A stretch of DNA of 64,000 nucleotides, from positions 21,685 to 85,684 of the forward strand of contig PKCS01000028.1 of the NCBI GenBank assembly GCA_002862305.1, written 5' to 3'. Below are positions 38,637-47,303 of the stretch, one piece after another. The position numbers and the translations under genes are program-made. Under the pieces are notes generated by a model that worked only from the letters and a program-made list of their open reading frames with translations, had not been told where the DNA came from and did no database searches. This stretch comes from Phycisphaerae bacterium (GTDB lineage Bacteria > Planctomycetota > Phycisphaerae > Phycisphaerales > SM1A02). How positions within the stretch are numbered: position 1 is the stretch's first letter; the number at the start of each line of letters is the position of its first letter.

Positions 38637-39190
38637 GGCTGACCGTGTTCATCGTGTTCCTGGTGCTCGCGGTGGTCCTCGACACCCGGTTCATGGAGGC
38701 CTTCAGGATCGGCCCGATCCTGCCGAGCATCTCCGGGACCCTCGCGGTCTTCGTGGTGCTCTGTGCGCCGGCCCAGGTGGCCCTGTGGGCGTGCTTCACG
38801 ATCGGGCTCCTCCTGGACTTCTCGGATTTCGCGATCTACCAGGGCACGACGACCTACTGCCTGGTGGGCCCCTACACCCTCGGGTTCGTCTTCGGTGCGA
38901 ACCTGGTGCTTCCGCTCCGCTCGATGGTCTTCAGTCGCAACCCCCTGACCTTCGGGATCCTCACGGTGCTCTTCCTGCTGGCGGTCAGCGTGCTCTACAT
39001 CGCCCTCTGGCAGTTCCGCGGGCTCTATCCGGGCAGCCCGCCCCCCTGGGTGGAACCGACGGTGCTCGGGGAGCTGGGCCGACGCCTGCTGTGCGCGCTC
39101 TACTCCGGAGCCCTCGCCATCCCCGTGGGCTGGGTGCTGGTGCTCAGCCGACCGGTCTGGGGCTTCGGCGGGGCGGCCACCCGTCGATGA
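38633..39190 (+). CDS. mreD: Rod shape-determining protein MreD
   Basis: 185 aa with about five membrane helices and few charges. Its position right after mreC with an ATGA overlap makes the assignment firm, although sequence conservation in this family is weak. Confidence 0.75.
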   Translation: MRLTVFIVFLVLAVVLDTRFMEAFRIGPILPSISGTLAVFVVLCAPAQVALWACFTIGLLLDFSDFAIYQGTTTYCLVGPYTLGFVFGANLVLPLRSMVFSRNPLTFGILTVLFLLAVSVLYIALWQFRGLYPGSPPPWVEPTVLGELGRRLLCALYSGALAIPVGWVLVLSRPVWGFGGAATRR

Positions 39191-39216
39191 GCCGAGCCCG
39201 CGCCGGGCTCTCGGGG

Positions 39217-39222
39217 TACCCT
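39217..39222 (+). promoter_or_regulatory. -10 element of a probable leaderless gene
   Basis: TACCCT ends 7 nt before the ATG at 39230. Confidence 0.45.
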
Positions 39223-39229
39223 GTGGGCC

Positions 39230-40420
39230 ATGAAACGCCTCATCCTCTTCGACGACGGCGGCTCGGACCTCGGACCGCTCGGGGACCTGCGACGTTCGTT
39301 CCAGCAACGGACCGGGGTGTACACCGGGATGGGACGCGCCGAACGGAGCCTCGGGCGCACCGCGGAGCTTCACGCCTTCCGCGGTGACCTCGATCTCTGC
39401 CGCGAACAGACCCGACGCGCGGTCACCGACCCCTCCGATCCCTCGGAGGCGACGCTGGTGAACGGCCGGCTGCTGCTCGGGGGGCGCCTTCCGGTGCCCT
39501 CGTGCGGGAGCGCGCTGGTGACCGAGGACGATTCGGTCGCGATCGCCACCCTCTCCGACGAACCCCTGCTCGAGTTCCTCGAGTCGGGGCGTCTTCCCTC
39601 GGGCATCGCGACCGAGCTCGCGCCGGGGTCCTGCTTCACCCGGCCGTGGCACATCCTCGACGGACTCTCCGAACGGATCACCGCCGACGTGGAACTGGCG
39701 GAGCCGGTGGCCGGGGTCCCGCAGCACGTCCTGCTCGTGGGTGACCACCCCTGCGTGCTCGAGTCCGGGGTCCGGATCGGTCCCGGCACCGTCCTGGACA
39801 CCACCCTGGGACCGATCCTGCTCTCCACCAGCTGCACGGTCCAGGCCAATGCGGTGCTGCGTGGCCCCTGTTCGATCGGCATGGACTGCCTGGTCGCCGA
39901 CCGGGCGGTGATCAAGCCCGGGACCAGCCTGGGGCCGGGTTGCAAGGTGGGGGGGGAGCTTGGGAACACCGTCATGCAGGCCCACTCGAACAAGGTGCAC
40001 GATGGGCACCTCGGCGATGCCCTGGTCGGGGAGTGGGTGAACTTCGGGGCGGGCACCGAGAGTTCCAACCTGCTGAACACCTACGGCGAGGTCTCGATGC
40101 GGATGTCGCCCGACCAGTCCCTGGAACGGACCGGCCGCCAGTTCATGGGGTGCATCGTCGGGGACCACTCGAAGCTCGCGATCGGGACCAGGATCATGAC
40201 CGGCACCACCATCGGGACCGGATCGATGATCGCCGCCTCGACCCCGCCGCCCGCCACCACCCCGCGCTTCGCCTGGATCACCGACGCCGGCACGCGTACC
40301 TACGGCCTGCGGAAGTTCCTCGAGGTGGTGCGCACGGTGCTCGCCCGACGGGCACTCGAGCCGGGTGCGGCCCTGCTCGCCCGCCTGGAGGAACTCCACC
40401 CCGAGGGTGGGCGGGACTGA
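39230..40420 (+). CDS. Alternative GlmU-like sugar-phosphate nucleotidyl/acyltransferase
   Basis: 396 aa. The N-terminus KRLILFDDGG and the C-terminal left-handed beta-helix (about 175-330) with hexapeptide turns (VRIGPGTVLD, CSIGMDCLVADRAVIKPGTS) match the family of alternative bacterial GlmU proteins. HLGDALVGEWVNFGAGTESSNL is a conserved active-site stretch. It probably makes UDP-N-acetylglucosamine or a similar precursor. The classical GlmU signature LAAGxGxRM is absent, so nucleotidyltransferase activity is less certain. polA follows after 48 nt. Confidence 0.78.
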   Translation: MKRLILFDDGGSDLGPLGDLRRSFQQRTGVYTGMGRAERSLGRTAELHAFRGDLDLCREQTRRAVTDPSDPSEATLVNGRLLLGGRLPVPSCGSALVTEDDSVAIATLSDEPLLEFLESGRLPSGIATELAPGSCFTRPWHILDGLSERITADVELAEPVAGVPQHVLLVGDHPCVLESGVRIGPGTVLDTTLGPILLSTSCTVQANAVLRGPCSIGMDCLVADRAVIKPGTSLGPGCKVGGELGNTVMQAHSNKVHDGHLGDALVGEWVNFGAGTESSNLLNTYGEVSMRMSPDQSLERTGRQFMGCIVGDHSKLAIGTRIMTGTTIGTGSMIAASTPPPATTPRFAWITDAGTRTYGLRKFLEVVRTVLARRALEPGAALLARLEELHPEGGRD

Positions 40421-40456
40421 CCCCCCGGGGCGGCACTCCGCCGCATCCGATCGCGC

Positions 40457-40462
40457 TACCAT
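40457..40462 (+). promoter_or_regulatory. -10 element of probable leaderless polA
   Basis: TACCAT ends 6 nt before the ATG at 40469. Confidence 0.45.
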
Positions 40463-40468
40463 GGATCC

Positions 40469-43351
40469 ATGGCGACGGACGGTCCCGGCGGGACGCTGTA
40501 CATCATCGACGGCTACGCGCAGTTCTTCCGTGCGTACCACGCGATCCGCACCCCGATGTCGAGCCCGTTCACCAACGAGCCGACCCACATGACCTACGGC
40601 TACGTCGGGATGCTGCTCAAGCTGCTTCGCGACTACGGACCCGACCACCTCGCGGTGGCCATGGACGTCTCGGGTGATCGCGGCACCTTCCGGACCGAGC
40701 TGTACCCCGAGTACAAGGCCAACCGCGACGCCCCGCCCAGCGACCTCAAGCCCCAGGTGGACCGGTGCCTGGAGCTCATGCGTTCGATGCGGATCCCGAT
40801 CTACGGCGTCGAGGGCTACGAGGCCGACGACGTCATCGCGACCATCGTCCGCACGGTCCGCCGCGACCATCCCGAGCTCGAGATCCGGATCGTCTCCAAG
40901 GACAAGGACCTCCAGCAGCTGCTCGACGAGCGCACTGCGCTGGTCGACGTCCACAAGGACACCGTCAACGACGTGGCATCCCTCGAGCGTACCGCGGGCA
41001 TCCGGCCCGACCAGGTCGTCGACATGCTGACCCTGATGGGGGACACCGCGGACAACGTCCCCGGGGTCACCGGCATCGGCCCCAAGACCGCCGGCCAGCT
41101 GATCGCGGCCTACGGGTCCATCGAGGGGATCTACGAGCAGATCGAGGCCCAGTCGGACCTCCCGAAGTCGAAGCAGCCGATCAAGGGCAAGCGGCTCGAG
41201 AACCTCCTGGCCGCCCGGGAGACGATCCCGCTGGGCCGGGACCTGATCACCCTTCGCGACGACTGTGCGATCGACTTCGACCTGGCGGCGACCGAGGTGG
41301 TGAGGGATCGCATGGACGCGGAGGGGTTGCTCGAGTCCCTGCGGCAGCTTGGTTTCAATCGGTTGCGGGACGAGCTGGGATCACTGCTGGGCCACGAGGG
41401 AGCCGCCCCCGGGGCTTCCGGCGGTGAGCTCGAGCCGCCCGAGGCGGACTCGAGCGCGCTGGGTGGCCTGTTCTCCTCCGTGGAGTCCCGGGATCCCAGC
41501 CGGCCGGTGAGCGGGCGGTACTCGATCCTGAGGACCCGGGACGAGCTCGACGCGCTCGTGGAGGGAATCCGTGAGGCAGGACTGGTCGCGATCGACACCG
41601 AGACCGATGGCCTGTGTGCCCCGGTGGTCGCCCTCGCGGGGATCTCGATCGCCACCGAGCCCGGGGCGGGGGTCTACATCCCCACCCGATCCCCGGAGCA
41701 GGCGGACCACCTCGACGAGGCGACGGTCATCGAGCGCCTCGCGCCGGTGCTGGCCGATCCCTCGATTCGCAAGGTGGGGCACAACCTCAAGTTCGACCTC
41801 AACGTGCTCCGGGCCCACGGCGCCCCCGTCTCCGGGGTCCACGGGGACACCATGATCGAGAGCTACGTCATCGACGCGACCCGCGCGAGCCATCGGATGG
41901 ATGCGCTCGCGGAGAGCGAGCTGGGGCGTCGATGCGTCTCGATCCTCGAGATCATCGGCAAGGGCCGGAACCAGATCCCGTTCAGCGAGGCGGAGCTCGC
42001 GACCGCGGGCCCCTACGCCGCGGAGGACGCCGACGTCACGTTGCAGCTGGAAGGGGTGCTCCGTCCCCAGGTGGACGCCCTCGGGCTCAGCGGGCTCTAC
42101 GAGGAGACCGAGCTCCCGCTGGTCGAGGTCCTCGCGGAACTGGAGTTCAACGGCATCACCGTCGACCCCGACGAGCTCGACCGGCAGCGCGAGCGGCTCC
42201 AGGTCCGGATCGACGAGCTGCGCCGGGCGGTGGTCGAGGCAGCCCCGCATCCCTTCAACCCCGATTCCCCGAAGCAGCTGGCCGCGGTCCTCTTCAATGC
42301 CCCCGACGTCGATCCCCCGGGTCTCGGGCTCAAGCCGCTCAAGAAGGGGAAGACCGGGCCCTCCACCAACGTCGAGGTGCTCACCCGGATGTCCGAGGAT
42401 CCCTCGATCGGGACCCCGATCCCCGAGCAGATCCTCGAATACCGCCAGCTGACCAAGTTGGTCAACACCTACCTCGTGGCCCTCAAGGAGGCGATCCAGC
42501 CGAGCACCGGCCGGATCCACGCGAGCTTCAACCAGGTGGTGACCGCGACCGGCCGGCTGTCCTCCAGCGATCCCAACCTCCAGAACATCCCGATCCGGAC
42601 CGAGGCGGGTCGGGAGATCAGGAAGGCGTTCGTGGCCGCGCCCGGGCACCTGCTCCTGGCCGCCGACTACTCCCAGATCGAGCTCCGCCTGCTGGCCCAC
42701 CTCTCCGGGGACGAGAACCTCATCCAGGCCTTCAAGGACGGGATGGACATCCACACCGCGGTCGCCGCGGAGGTGATGGGGGTGGCGCCCGGGGACGTCG
42801 ATTCCGAGATGCGTTCGACCGCCAAGATGATCAACTTCGGGATCGTCTACGGGATCACCGCCTTCGGGCTCGCCCGCCGGCTGGGAGGGGACGTCAGCAA
42901 CGCCGAGGCCGCCGAGATCATCGACAACTACAAGGCCCGCTTCCCGCGCATCACCGAGTTCCTCGAGGCCTGCGTCGACCAGTCCAGGGGGCATGCCGAC
43001 GGCCACGTGGAGACCATCCTCGGCCGCCGCCGCGCGATCCCCCAGATCCACTCCCGGAACCCCAACGAGCAGTCCCTCGGCGAGCGGATGGCGATCAACA
43101 CCGTGGTGCAGGGCTCGGCCGCGGACCTGATCAAGCTCGCGATGCTCGACCTGCACCGCCGGCTGCCCGAGGAGGCCCCCGGCACCCGGATGCTCCTCCA
43201 GATCCACGACGAACTGGTCTTCGAGGTGCCGGAGTCGGAGATCGACCCGGTGACCAGGCTGGTGCGCGAGCGGATGGAGCGGGCGATGGACCTCTCGGTC
43301 CCGCTGGTGGTGGACGCCGCGCACGGGCGGGACTGGTTCGAGGCGAAGTAG
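40469..43351 (+). CDS. polA: DNA polymerase I
   Basis: 960 aa with all three domains. The 5'-3' exonuclease (about 1-310) has YKANRDAPP, YEADDVIATI and GDTADNVPGVTGIGPKTA. The 3'-5' exonuclease (about 350-540) keeps the acidic set: D376 and E378 in AIDTETDG, GHNLKFDLNVL and YAAEDADVT, so proofreading is predicted active. The polymerase domain has DYSQIELR (Asp733), the O-helix around RSTAKMINFGIVYGI and HDE (Asp914). It works in repair and Okazaki-fragment maturation. No ribosome site precedes the ATG. Confidence 0.96.
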   Translation: MATDGPGGTLYIIDGYAQFFRAYHAIRTPMSSPFTNEPTHMTYGYVGMLLKLLRDYGPDHLAVAMDVSGDRGTFRTELYPEYKANRDAPPSDLKPQVDRCLELMRSMRIPIYGVEGYEADDVIATIVRTVRRDHPELEIRIVSKDKDLQQLLDERTALVDVHKDTVNDVASLERTAGIRPDQVVDMLTLMGDTADNVPGVTGIGPKTAGQLIAAYGSIEGIYEQIEAQSDLPKSKQPIKGKRLENLLAARETIPLGRDLITLRDDCAIDFDLAATEVVRDRMDAEGLLESLRQLGFNRLRDELGSLLGHEGAAPGASGGELEPPEADSSALGGLFSSVESRDPSRPVSGRYSILRTRDELDALVEGIREAGLVAIDTETDGLCAPVVALAGISIATEPGAGVYIPTRSPEQADHLDEATVIERLAPVLADPSIRKVGHNLKFDLNVLRAHGAPVSGVHGDTMIESYVIDATRASHRMDALAESELGRRCVSILEIIGKGRNQIPFSEAELATAGPYAAEDADVTLQLEGVLRPQVDALGLSGLYEETELPLVEVLAELEFNGITVDPDELDRQRERLQVRIDELRRAVVEAAPHPFNPDSPKQLAAVLFNAPDVDPPGLGLKPLKKGKTGPSTNVEVLTRMSEDPSIGTPIPEQILEYRQLTKLVNTYLVALKEAIQPSTGRIHASFNQVVTATGRLSSSDPNLQNIPIRTEAGREIRKAFVAAPGHLLLAADYSQIELRLLAHLSGDENLIQAFKDGMDIHTAVAAEVMGVAPGDVDSEMRSTAKMINFGIVYGITAFGLARRLGGDVSNAEAAEIIDNYKARFPRITEFLEACVDQSRGHADGHVETILGRRRAIPQIHSRNPNEQSLGERMAINTVVQGSAADLIKLAMLDLHRRLPEEAPGTRMLLQIHDELVFEVPESEIDPVTRLVRERMERAMDLSVPLVVDAAHGRDWFEAK

Positions 43352-43366
43352 TCGCCGGGCGGTGCG

Positions 43367-44266
43367 CTAGAGGTTCTTCTGCTTGCGGATCCTGATCGCC
43401 AGCGCGAGCCCGAAGCTGGTGCCGATCGCGAGGATGAAGAGGAAGACGCAGACCAGCATGAACGCGTGGGGGTTGTCGGCCTCCGGGATGCCCTTCACGT
43501 TGATCCCCAGCAGGCCGGTGATGAAGGTGAGGGGCAGGAAGATCGTCGCGATCCAGCTGAGCCGGTACATCGACGTGCTCATGTCGTCCATCGACCGGAT
43601 GTGCTGGCGATCGCTGATCACCCGGACCCGGTCGAGCTGGTTGCGCACCCGCTGGTCGGTCCAGTTGCTCCGGTCCAGGAGCTCCCGCATCGCCAGCTCC
43701 TCACGCTTCCCCGCCGACTGGTGCATGCCCTGGGTGACCCGTCGCAGCAGGCTCTGGAGCGGATCCAGGAACCGGTCGACCTCCAGCAGGTCCGTCCGGA
43801 CCCCGGCGAGGGCCTCCGGGTCCACCCCGTGCCGGCCCTCGAGCACGTCCTCCGCCTCGTCGAGCGCCTTGGCGGCCTTCCGGATGATCGGGTCCAGCTG
43901 GTCCAGGAACTCCTCCCCGATCGCGTAGATGACCGAGAGGGGGGTGATCGTCTTCTGCCGGCTGCCGCCCAGCATGAGGCAGGCTTCCTCGATGATCCCG
44001 ATCGAGCCCCGATGCATGGTCAGCAAGGTGTCGTTGCGCAGCACGATGGTGAGCAGCAGGCGCTGCTCGGTGGTGGGATCGAGTTCCTCGGGGAGCTCCA
44101 GCTTGAGGAGGTTGGTGTCGAGGTGGCGGTATCGCAGCGCCTCACCGGCGTGCTCCCGCATCACCTCCTCGAGTTCCCCGGGCATGTCGAGCTCCGCCAG
44201 GGCGGTCCGCAACTCCTCGAAGTCGATCCCCTCGTCGATCAGCAGGTCGAGCCACCGGAACTCCAC
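43367..44266 (-). CDS. CorA-like divalent metal ion channel protein
   Basis: 299 aa from the first standard start, GTG at 44266. A long helical cytosolic domain precedes two C-terminal membrane helices. The loop signature is GINVKGIP in place of the usual GMN-containing YGMNVGGIP, followed by acidic EADNPHAF. It resembles CorA/ZntB channels for Mg, Co or Zn; ion choice is uncertain given the altered loop. The frame stays open upstream with protein-like sequence (TVPQLPDDWITEVRPGVRSL) but has no ATG, GTG or TTG. An ATC at 44347 has GGAG 7 nt upstream. It is convergent with polA. Confidence 0.8.
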   Translation of the reverse strand: MEFRWLDLLIDEGIDFEELRTALAELDMPGELEEVMREHAGEALRYRHLDTNLLKLELPEELDPTTEQRLLLTIVLRNDTLLTMHRGSIGIIEEACLMLGGSRQKTITPLSVIYAIGEEFLDQLDPIIRKAAKALDEAEDVLEGRHGVDPEALAGVRTDLLEVDRFLDPLQSLLRRVTQGMHQSAGKREELAMRELLDRSNWTDQRVRNQLDRVRVISDRQHIRSMDDMSTSMYRLSWIATIFLPLTFITGLLGINVKGIPEADNPHAFMLVCVFLFILAIGTSFGLALAIRIRKQKNL

Positions 44267-44525
44267 CCCCGGGGGGTGCAGCGAGCGGACCCCCGGGCGG
44301 ACCTCGGTGATCCAGTCGTCGGGAAGTTGTGGGACGGTGGCGGTGATGCCGGGTCTCCGGATGGGCGGGCGAGCGGACTCCTGACGCGCGGATGCAGGCC
44401 AACCTTACCACCAGCACGCGAGCCCGGCCATGGTTCGCCTGCGGACGGGTTTGGTTGACCGTGATGGGGGGGGTGGTATACTTCGTGCCTGCCCGGTCCC
44501 CCGAGGGGATCCGGACGGCCACGCA

Positions 44526-44599
44526 GGGGCGGTAGCTCAATTGGTTAGAGTACCGGCCTGTCACGCCGGTGGTTGCGGGTTCGAGTCCCGTCCGCCTCG
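44526..44599 (+). tRNA. tRNA-Asp (GTC)
   Basis: 74 nt cloverleaf. The acceptor GGGGCGG/CCGCCTC pairs fully with one G-U, the anticodon stem CCGGC/GCCGG encloses CTGTCAC (anticodon GTC), and the T-stem is GCGGG/CCCGT with loop TTCGAGT. CCA is not encoded. Confidence 0.95.
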
Positions 44600-44631
44600 T
44601 TGCCCCAGTGGATTCACCACGTACGAACCTC

Positions 44632-44663
44632 CCACCGGGACGAGCGCATGCTCGTCCCGGTGG
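44632..44663 (+). terminator. Perfect 14-bp hairpin after tRNA-Asp
   Basis: Arms 44632-44645 and 44650-44663 are exact complements around the loop GCAT. No T-run follows. It could end the tRNA transcript or trim its 3' side. Confidence 0.6.
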
Positions 44664-44744
44664 TCGTTCGCCACCCCTGCGTCCCCGATGCGGTACGCTC
44701 TGGTCACCGCACCCCGTCCACCGCCGACCACCCGAGGACCAATC

Positions 44745-46397
44745 ATGACCGCACCGGCCCTTTCCGATGACAAGCGTCGCCTCCTGTTCATCACCTGCTT
44801 CATCGCCCTGATCGCGACCTCCTTCGGGTTCATGGTCCGGATCGCGCTCCTGAACGACGTCTGGAAGCCCATGTTCGCACTGGACGACACCCAGGTCGGG
44901 CAGATCTTCGGGGTCGGTCTCTGGCCGTTCGCGATCTCGATCGTGCTCTTCTCGCTGTTCATCGACCGCATCGGCTACAAGATCTCCCTCTGGTTCGCGG
45001 TGCTCTGCCACGTCATCCAGGCGTTCATGCTCATCACCGCGGGGATGGCCTGGATCCCGGAAACGATGCAGGGCTACTGGTGGCTCTGGATCGGGTCCTT
45101 CGTGGGGGCTCTCGGGAACGGCACGGTCGAGGCGGTGATCAACCCCGTCATCGCGACCGTCTACCGCGAGCAGAAGACCAAGTGGCTGACCATCCTCCAC
45201 GCCGGATGGCCCGGGGGCCTGGTGCTTGCCGGCCTGCTGGCGCTGAGCGTCGGCGAGGGGGGTGCCGACCTCCACTGGCGCTTCCAGGTCGGGGTCCTGC
45301 TCTTCCCGGTGGTGATCTACGCCTTCCTGCTGATGAGGACCCACTTCCCGATCAACGAACGCGTTGCCGCGGGGATCCCCTACCTCACCATGCTCAAGCA
45401 GGCGGGATTCGTCGGGGCGTTCATCATCCTGGTGATGGTGGTGCTCGAGATCGGCCGCGTCTTCGAGTACCAGCCCTGGCTCTCCTGGAGCGTGATCGGG
45501 GGTCTCACCCTGCTCTACGCGCTGGTGGTCAGGGGCAACCCCGGGCGAGCCCTCTTCATCGTGCTGCTGCTGCTGATGATCCCCCTCGCCACCACCGAGC
45601 TGGGGACCGACGCCTGGATCAAGGACCTCATCGGGCCGGCCCTGGCGAACTACGACCTCAGCGGGACCTGGGTCCTGATCTACACCGCGTTCGTGATGAC
45701 CGTCCTGCGGGTCTTCCTGATCGGGCCGCTCTCGCGGGTGTTCTCGCCGCTGGCGATCCTCGCGATCTGCTCGGCCTTCGCGGCGGTGGGGATCTTCATG
45801 CTCGCCGGGGCCGAGGCCGCGGCGATGATCCTGGTCTTCGCGACGATCTACGGGATCGGCCAGTCGTTCTTCTGGCCGGTCACCCTCGGGGTGGTCTCCG
45901 AACAGTTCCCGGAGGGCGGCGCCCTCACCCTGAACTCGATCGCCGCGGTGGGGATGCTCGGGGTGGGCATCATCGGGGCGCCGCTGCTCGGCAACCTGCA
46001 GGACAACCAGGTCCACAACCGGCTCCAGGACGACCAGGCGATCTACGCCAAGTACGTGGACCCGGAGGAGAAGCAGTCGATCTTCGGTGCCTATCGGAGC
46101 GTCGATCAGGGCGTGATCACCCAGCGCGACCAGCGCATCGAGGCCCTCGAGGGCACTCGCAGCGACCAGTCCGCCACCTTCGGCGAGGTCGAGGCGCGTG
46201 AACTCGAGATTCTGCTCGGGGAGCGCGACGTCTTCGACGGGCTCACCAAGGACGCGAAGGCCAGCGCCCTGCGCTTCGCCGCGGGGCCTGCGGTCTTCAT
46301 GTTCCTCAGCTACGTGGTGCTGATCCTCTGGTTCAAGTCACGCGGGGGCTATCGCCCCGTCGAGCTCTCCGGGGCCGGCGGGGATCACACCGCGTAG
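44745..46397 (+). CDS. MFS transporter
   Basis: 550 aa with about twelve membrane helices and a long hydrophilic insert near residues 415-510 (IYAKYVDPEEKQ to LLGERDVF) before the last helix. Early helices show GYKISLWFAVLCHVIQAF; EAVINPVIATVYREQKTKW near 125-143 fits sugar-porter-like MFS proteins common in planctomycetes. Substrate unknown. ATG at 44745 follows ACCACCCGAGGACC; TACGCT at 44692-44697 may be the -10. Its end overlaps the convergent thioredoxin-fold gene by 13 nt. Confidence 0.82.
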   Translation: MTAPALSDDKRRLLFITCFIALIATSFGFMVRIALLNDVWKPMFALDDTQVGQIFGVGLWPFAISIVLFSLFIDRIGYKISLWFAVLCHVIQAFMLITAGMAWIPETMQGYWWLWIGSFVGALGNGTVEAVINPVIATVYREQKTKWLTILHAGWPGGLVLAGLLALSVGEGGADLHWRFQVGVLLFPVVIYAFLLMRTHFPINERVAAGIPYLTMLKQAGFVGAFIILVMVVLEIGRVFEYQPWLSWSVIGGLTLLYALVVRGNPGRALFIVLLLLMIPLATTELGTDAWIKDLIGPALANYDLSGTWVLIYTAFVMTVLRVFLIGPLSRVFSPLAILAICSAFAAVGIFMLAGAEAAAMILVFATIYGIGQSFFWPVTLGVVSEQFPEGGALTLNSIAAVGMLGVGIIGAPLLGNLQDNQVHNRLQDDQAIYAKYVDPEEKQSIFGAYRSVDQGVITQRDQRIEALEGTRSDQSATFGEVEARELEILLGERDVFDGLTKDAKASALRFAAGPAVFMFLSYVVLILWFKSRGGYRPVELSGAGGDHTA

Positions 46398-46963
46398 GCG
46401 GGGGCCTGTCCCGGGATCCACTTGATCCCGCACCCGAGCGAGGGGACCTGTTCCGTGGGGACCGGGCTCCCGGCCGCGAGGGCGGCCACCGCTCCCCGGA
46501 GGTCCTTCCCCGTCACCGGGGTGTCCGAGTTCGGTCGGCTGTCATCCAGCTGCCCCCGGTAGGCGAGGCGGCGATCGGCGTCGAAGAGGAAGAAGTCCGG
46601 AGTGCACGCCGCGGTGTAGGCCTTCGCGACCTCCTGGGAGGCATCGACCAGGTAGGGGAACCGCCAGTCCTGCTCGCGGGCGGTCTCCGCCATCCGATCC
46701 GGTGCGTCGTCGGGGTAGTGCTCGATGTCGTTGGACATGATCCCCACCATGCCGATCCCCAGTCCCGGGAGTTCATCGCCGAGCCGTGCGAGCTCCTTGA
46801 AGACGTGCTTGACGTACGGGCAGTGGTTGCAGATGAAGGCGACGAGGAGGCCCCGTTCGCCCATCACCTGGTCCAGGTCGTGGACCCGCCCCTCGGGATC
46901 CGGCAGGGCGAATCCGGGGGCGGGGGTACCGAGGGCGAGCATGGTCGAGTTGGTCGGCGGCAT
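46385..46963 (-). CDS. Thioredoxin-fold (AhpC/TSA-like) protein
   Basis: 192 aa. FICNHCPYVKH has Cys45 and Cys48 in a C-x-x-C arrangement typical of a branch of AhpC/TSA-like proteins. TPDFFLFDADRRLAYRGQLDD is the usual closing part. It probably reduces peroxides or disulphides in the cytosol. ATG at 46963 is used; MLALGTP at 46942 is an alternative. A TATACT -10 on the minus strand near 47008-47013 overlaps the -10 of the divergent zinc-ribbon gene. Confidence 0.82.
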   Translation of the reverse strand: MPPTNSTMLALGTPAPGFALPDPEGRVHDLDQVMGERGLLVAFICNHCPYVKHVFKELARLGDELPGLGIGMVGIMSNDIEHYPDDAPDRMAETAREQDWRFPYLVDASQEVAKAYTAACTPDFFLFDADRRLAYRGQLDDSRPNSDTPVTGKDLRGAVAALAAGSPVPTEQVPSLGCGIKWIPGQAPAYAV

Positions 46964-47008
46964 GGGGGGTCCCGATCTGTTGGATGGCCTGGTGAGAGGA
47001 ATTGTGAG

Positions 47009-47014
47009 TATAGT
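47009..47014 (+). promoter_or_regulatory. -10 element of a probable leaderless gene, shared divergent site
   Basis: TATAGT ends 7 nt before the ATG at 47022. The same bases give TATACT on the other strand for the gene starting at 46963. Confidence 0.5.
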
Positions 47015-47021
47015 CGCCGGC

Positions 47022-47288
47022 ATGCCCCGCAGGTTCGACCAGGACGAGGGTCCCACCGCCGACGACCTCCGTGCCTTCAACCAGGAGGATGGGGAGGACG
47101 TCTACTGTCCGGAATGCGGTGCGGTGATCTCGGACCTCGCGGACATCTGCCCCCGGTGCCACAGTTGGATCCCGGAGGGCGCCCAGCGCACTCCCCCCGC
47201 GGTCACCGCCCTCACCCGACGCTGGTACGCCTTCGTGGTGCTGGTGGTCCTGGTGGTCTTCGTCTACTTCTTCATCTTCCACATGTGA
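47022..47288 (+). CDS. Zinc-ribbon membrane protein
   Basis: 88 aa. A double CxxC zinc ribbon (Cys29, 32, 43, 46; CPEC and CPRC) precedes one C-terminal helix (about 69-86, YAFVVLVVLVVFVYFFIF). ATG at 47022 is supported by a TATAGT 7 nt upstream and the absence of a ribosome site. The function is unknown; a tail-anchored sensor or assembly factor would fit. Confidence 0.7.
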   Translation: MPRRFDQDEGPTADDLRAFNQEDGEDVYCPECGAVISDLADICPRCHSWIPEGAQRTPPAVTALTRRWYAFVVLVVLVVFVYFFIFHM

Positions 47289-47303
47289 GCCGCTCCCGGC
47301 GGT

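Noticed and set aside
38369..40954. Minus-strand 861-codon open frame
   Set aside because: Antisense to mreCD, the GlmU-like gene and polA, all of which have clear family motifs on the other strand.
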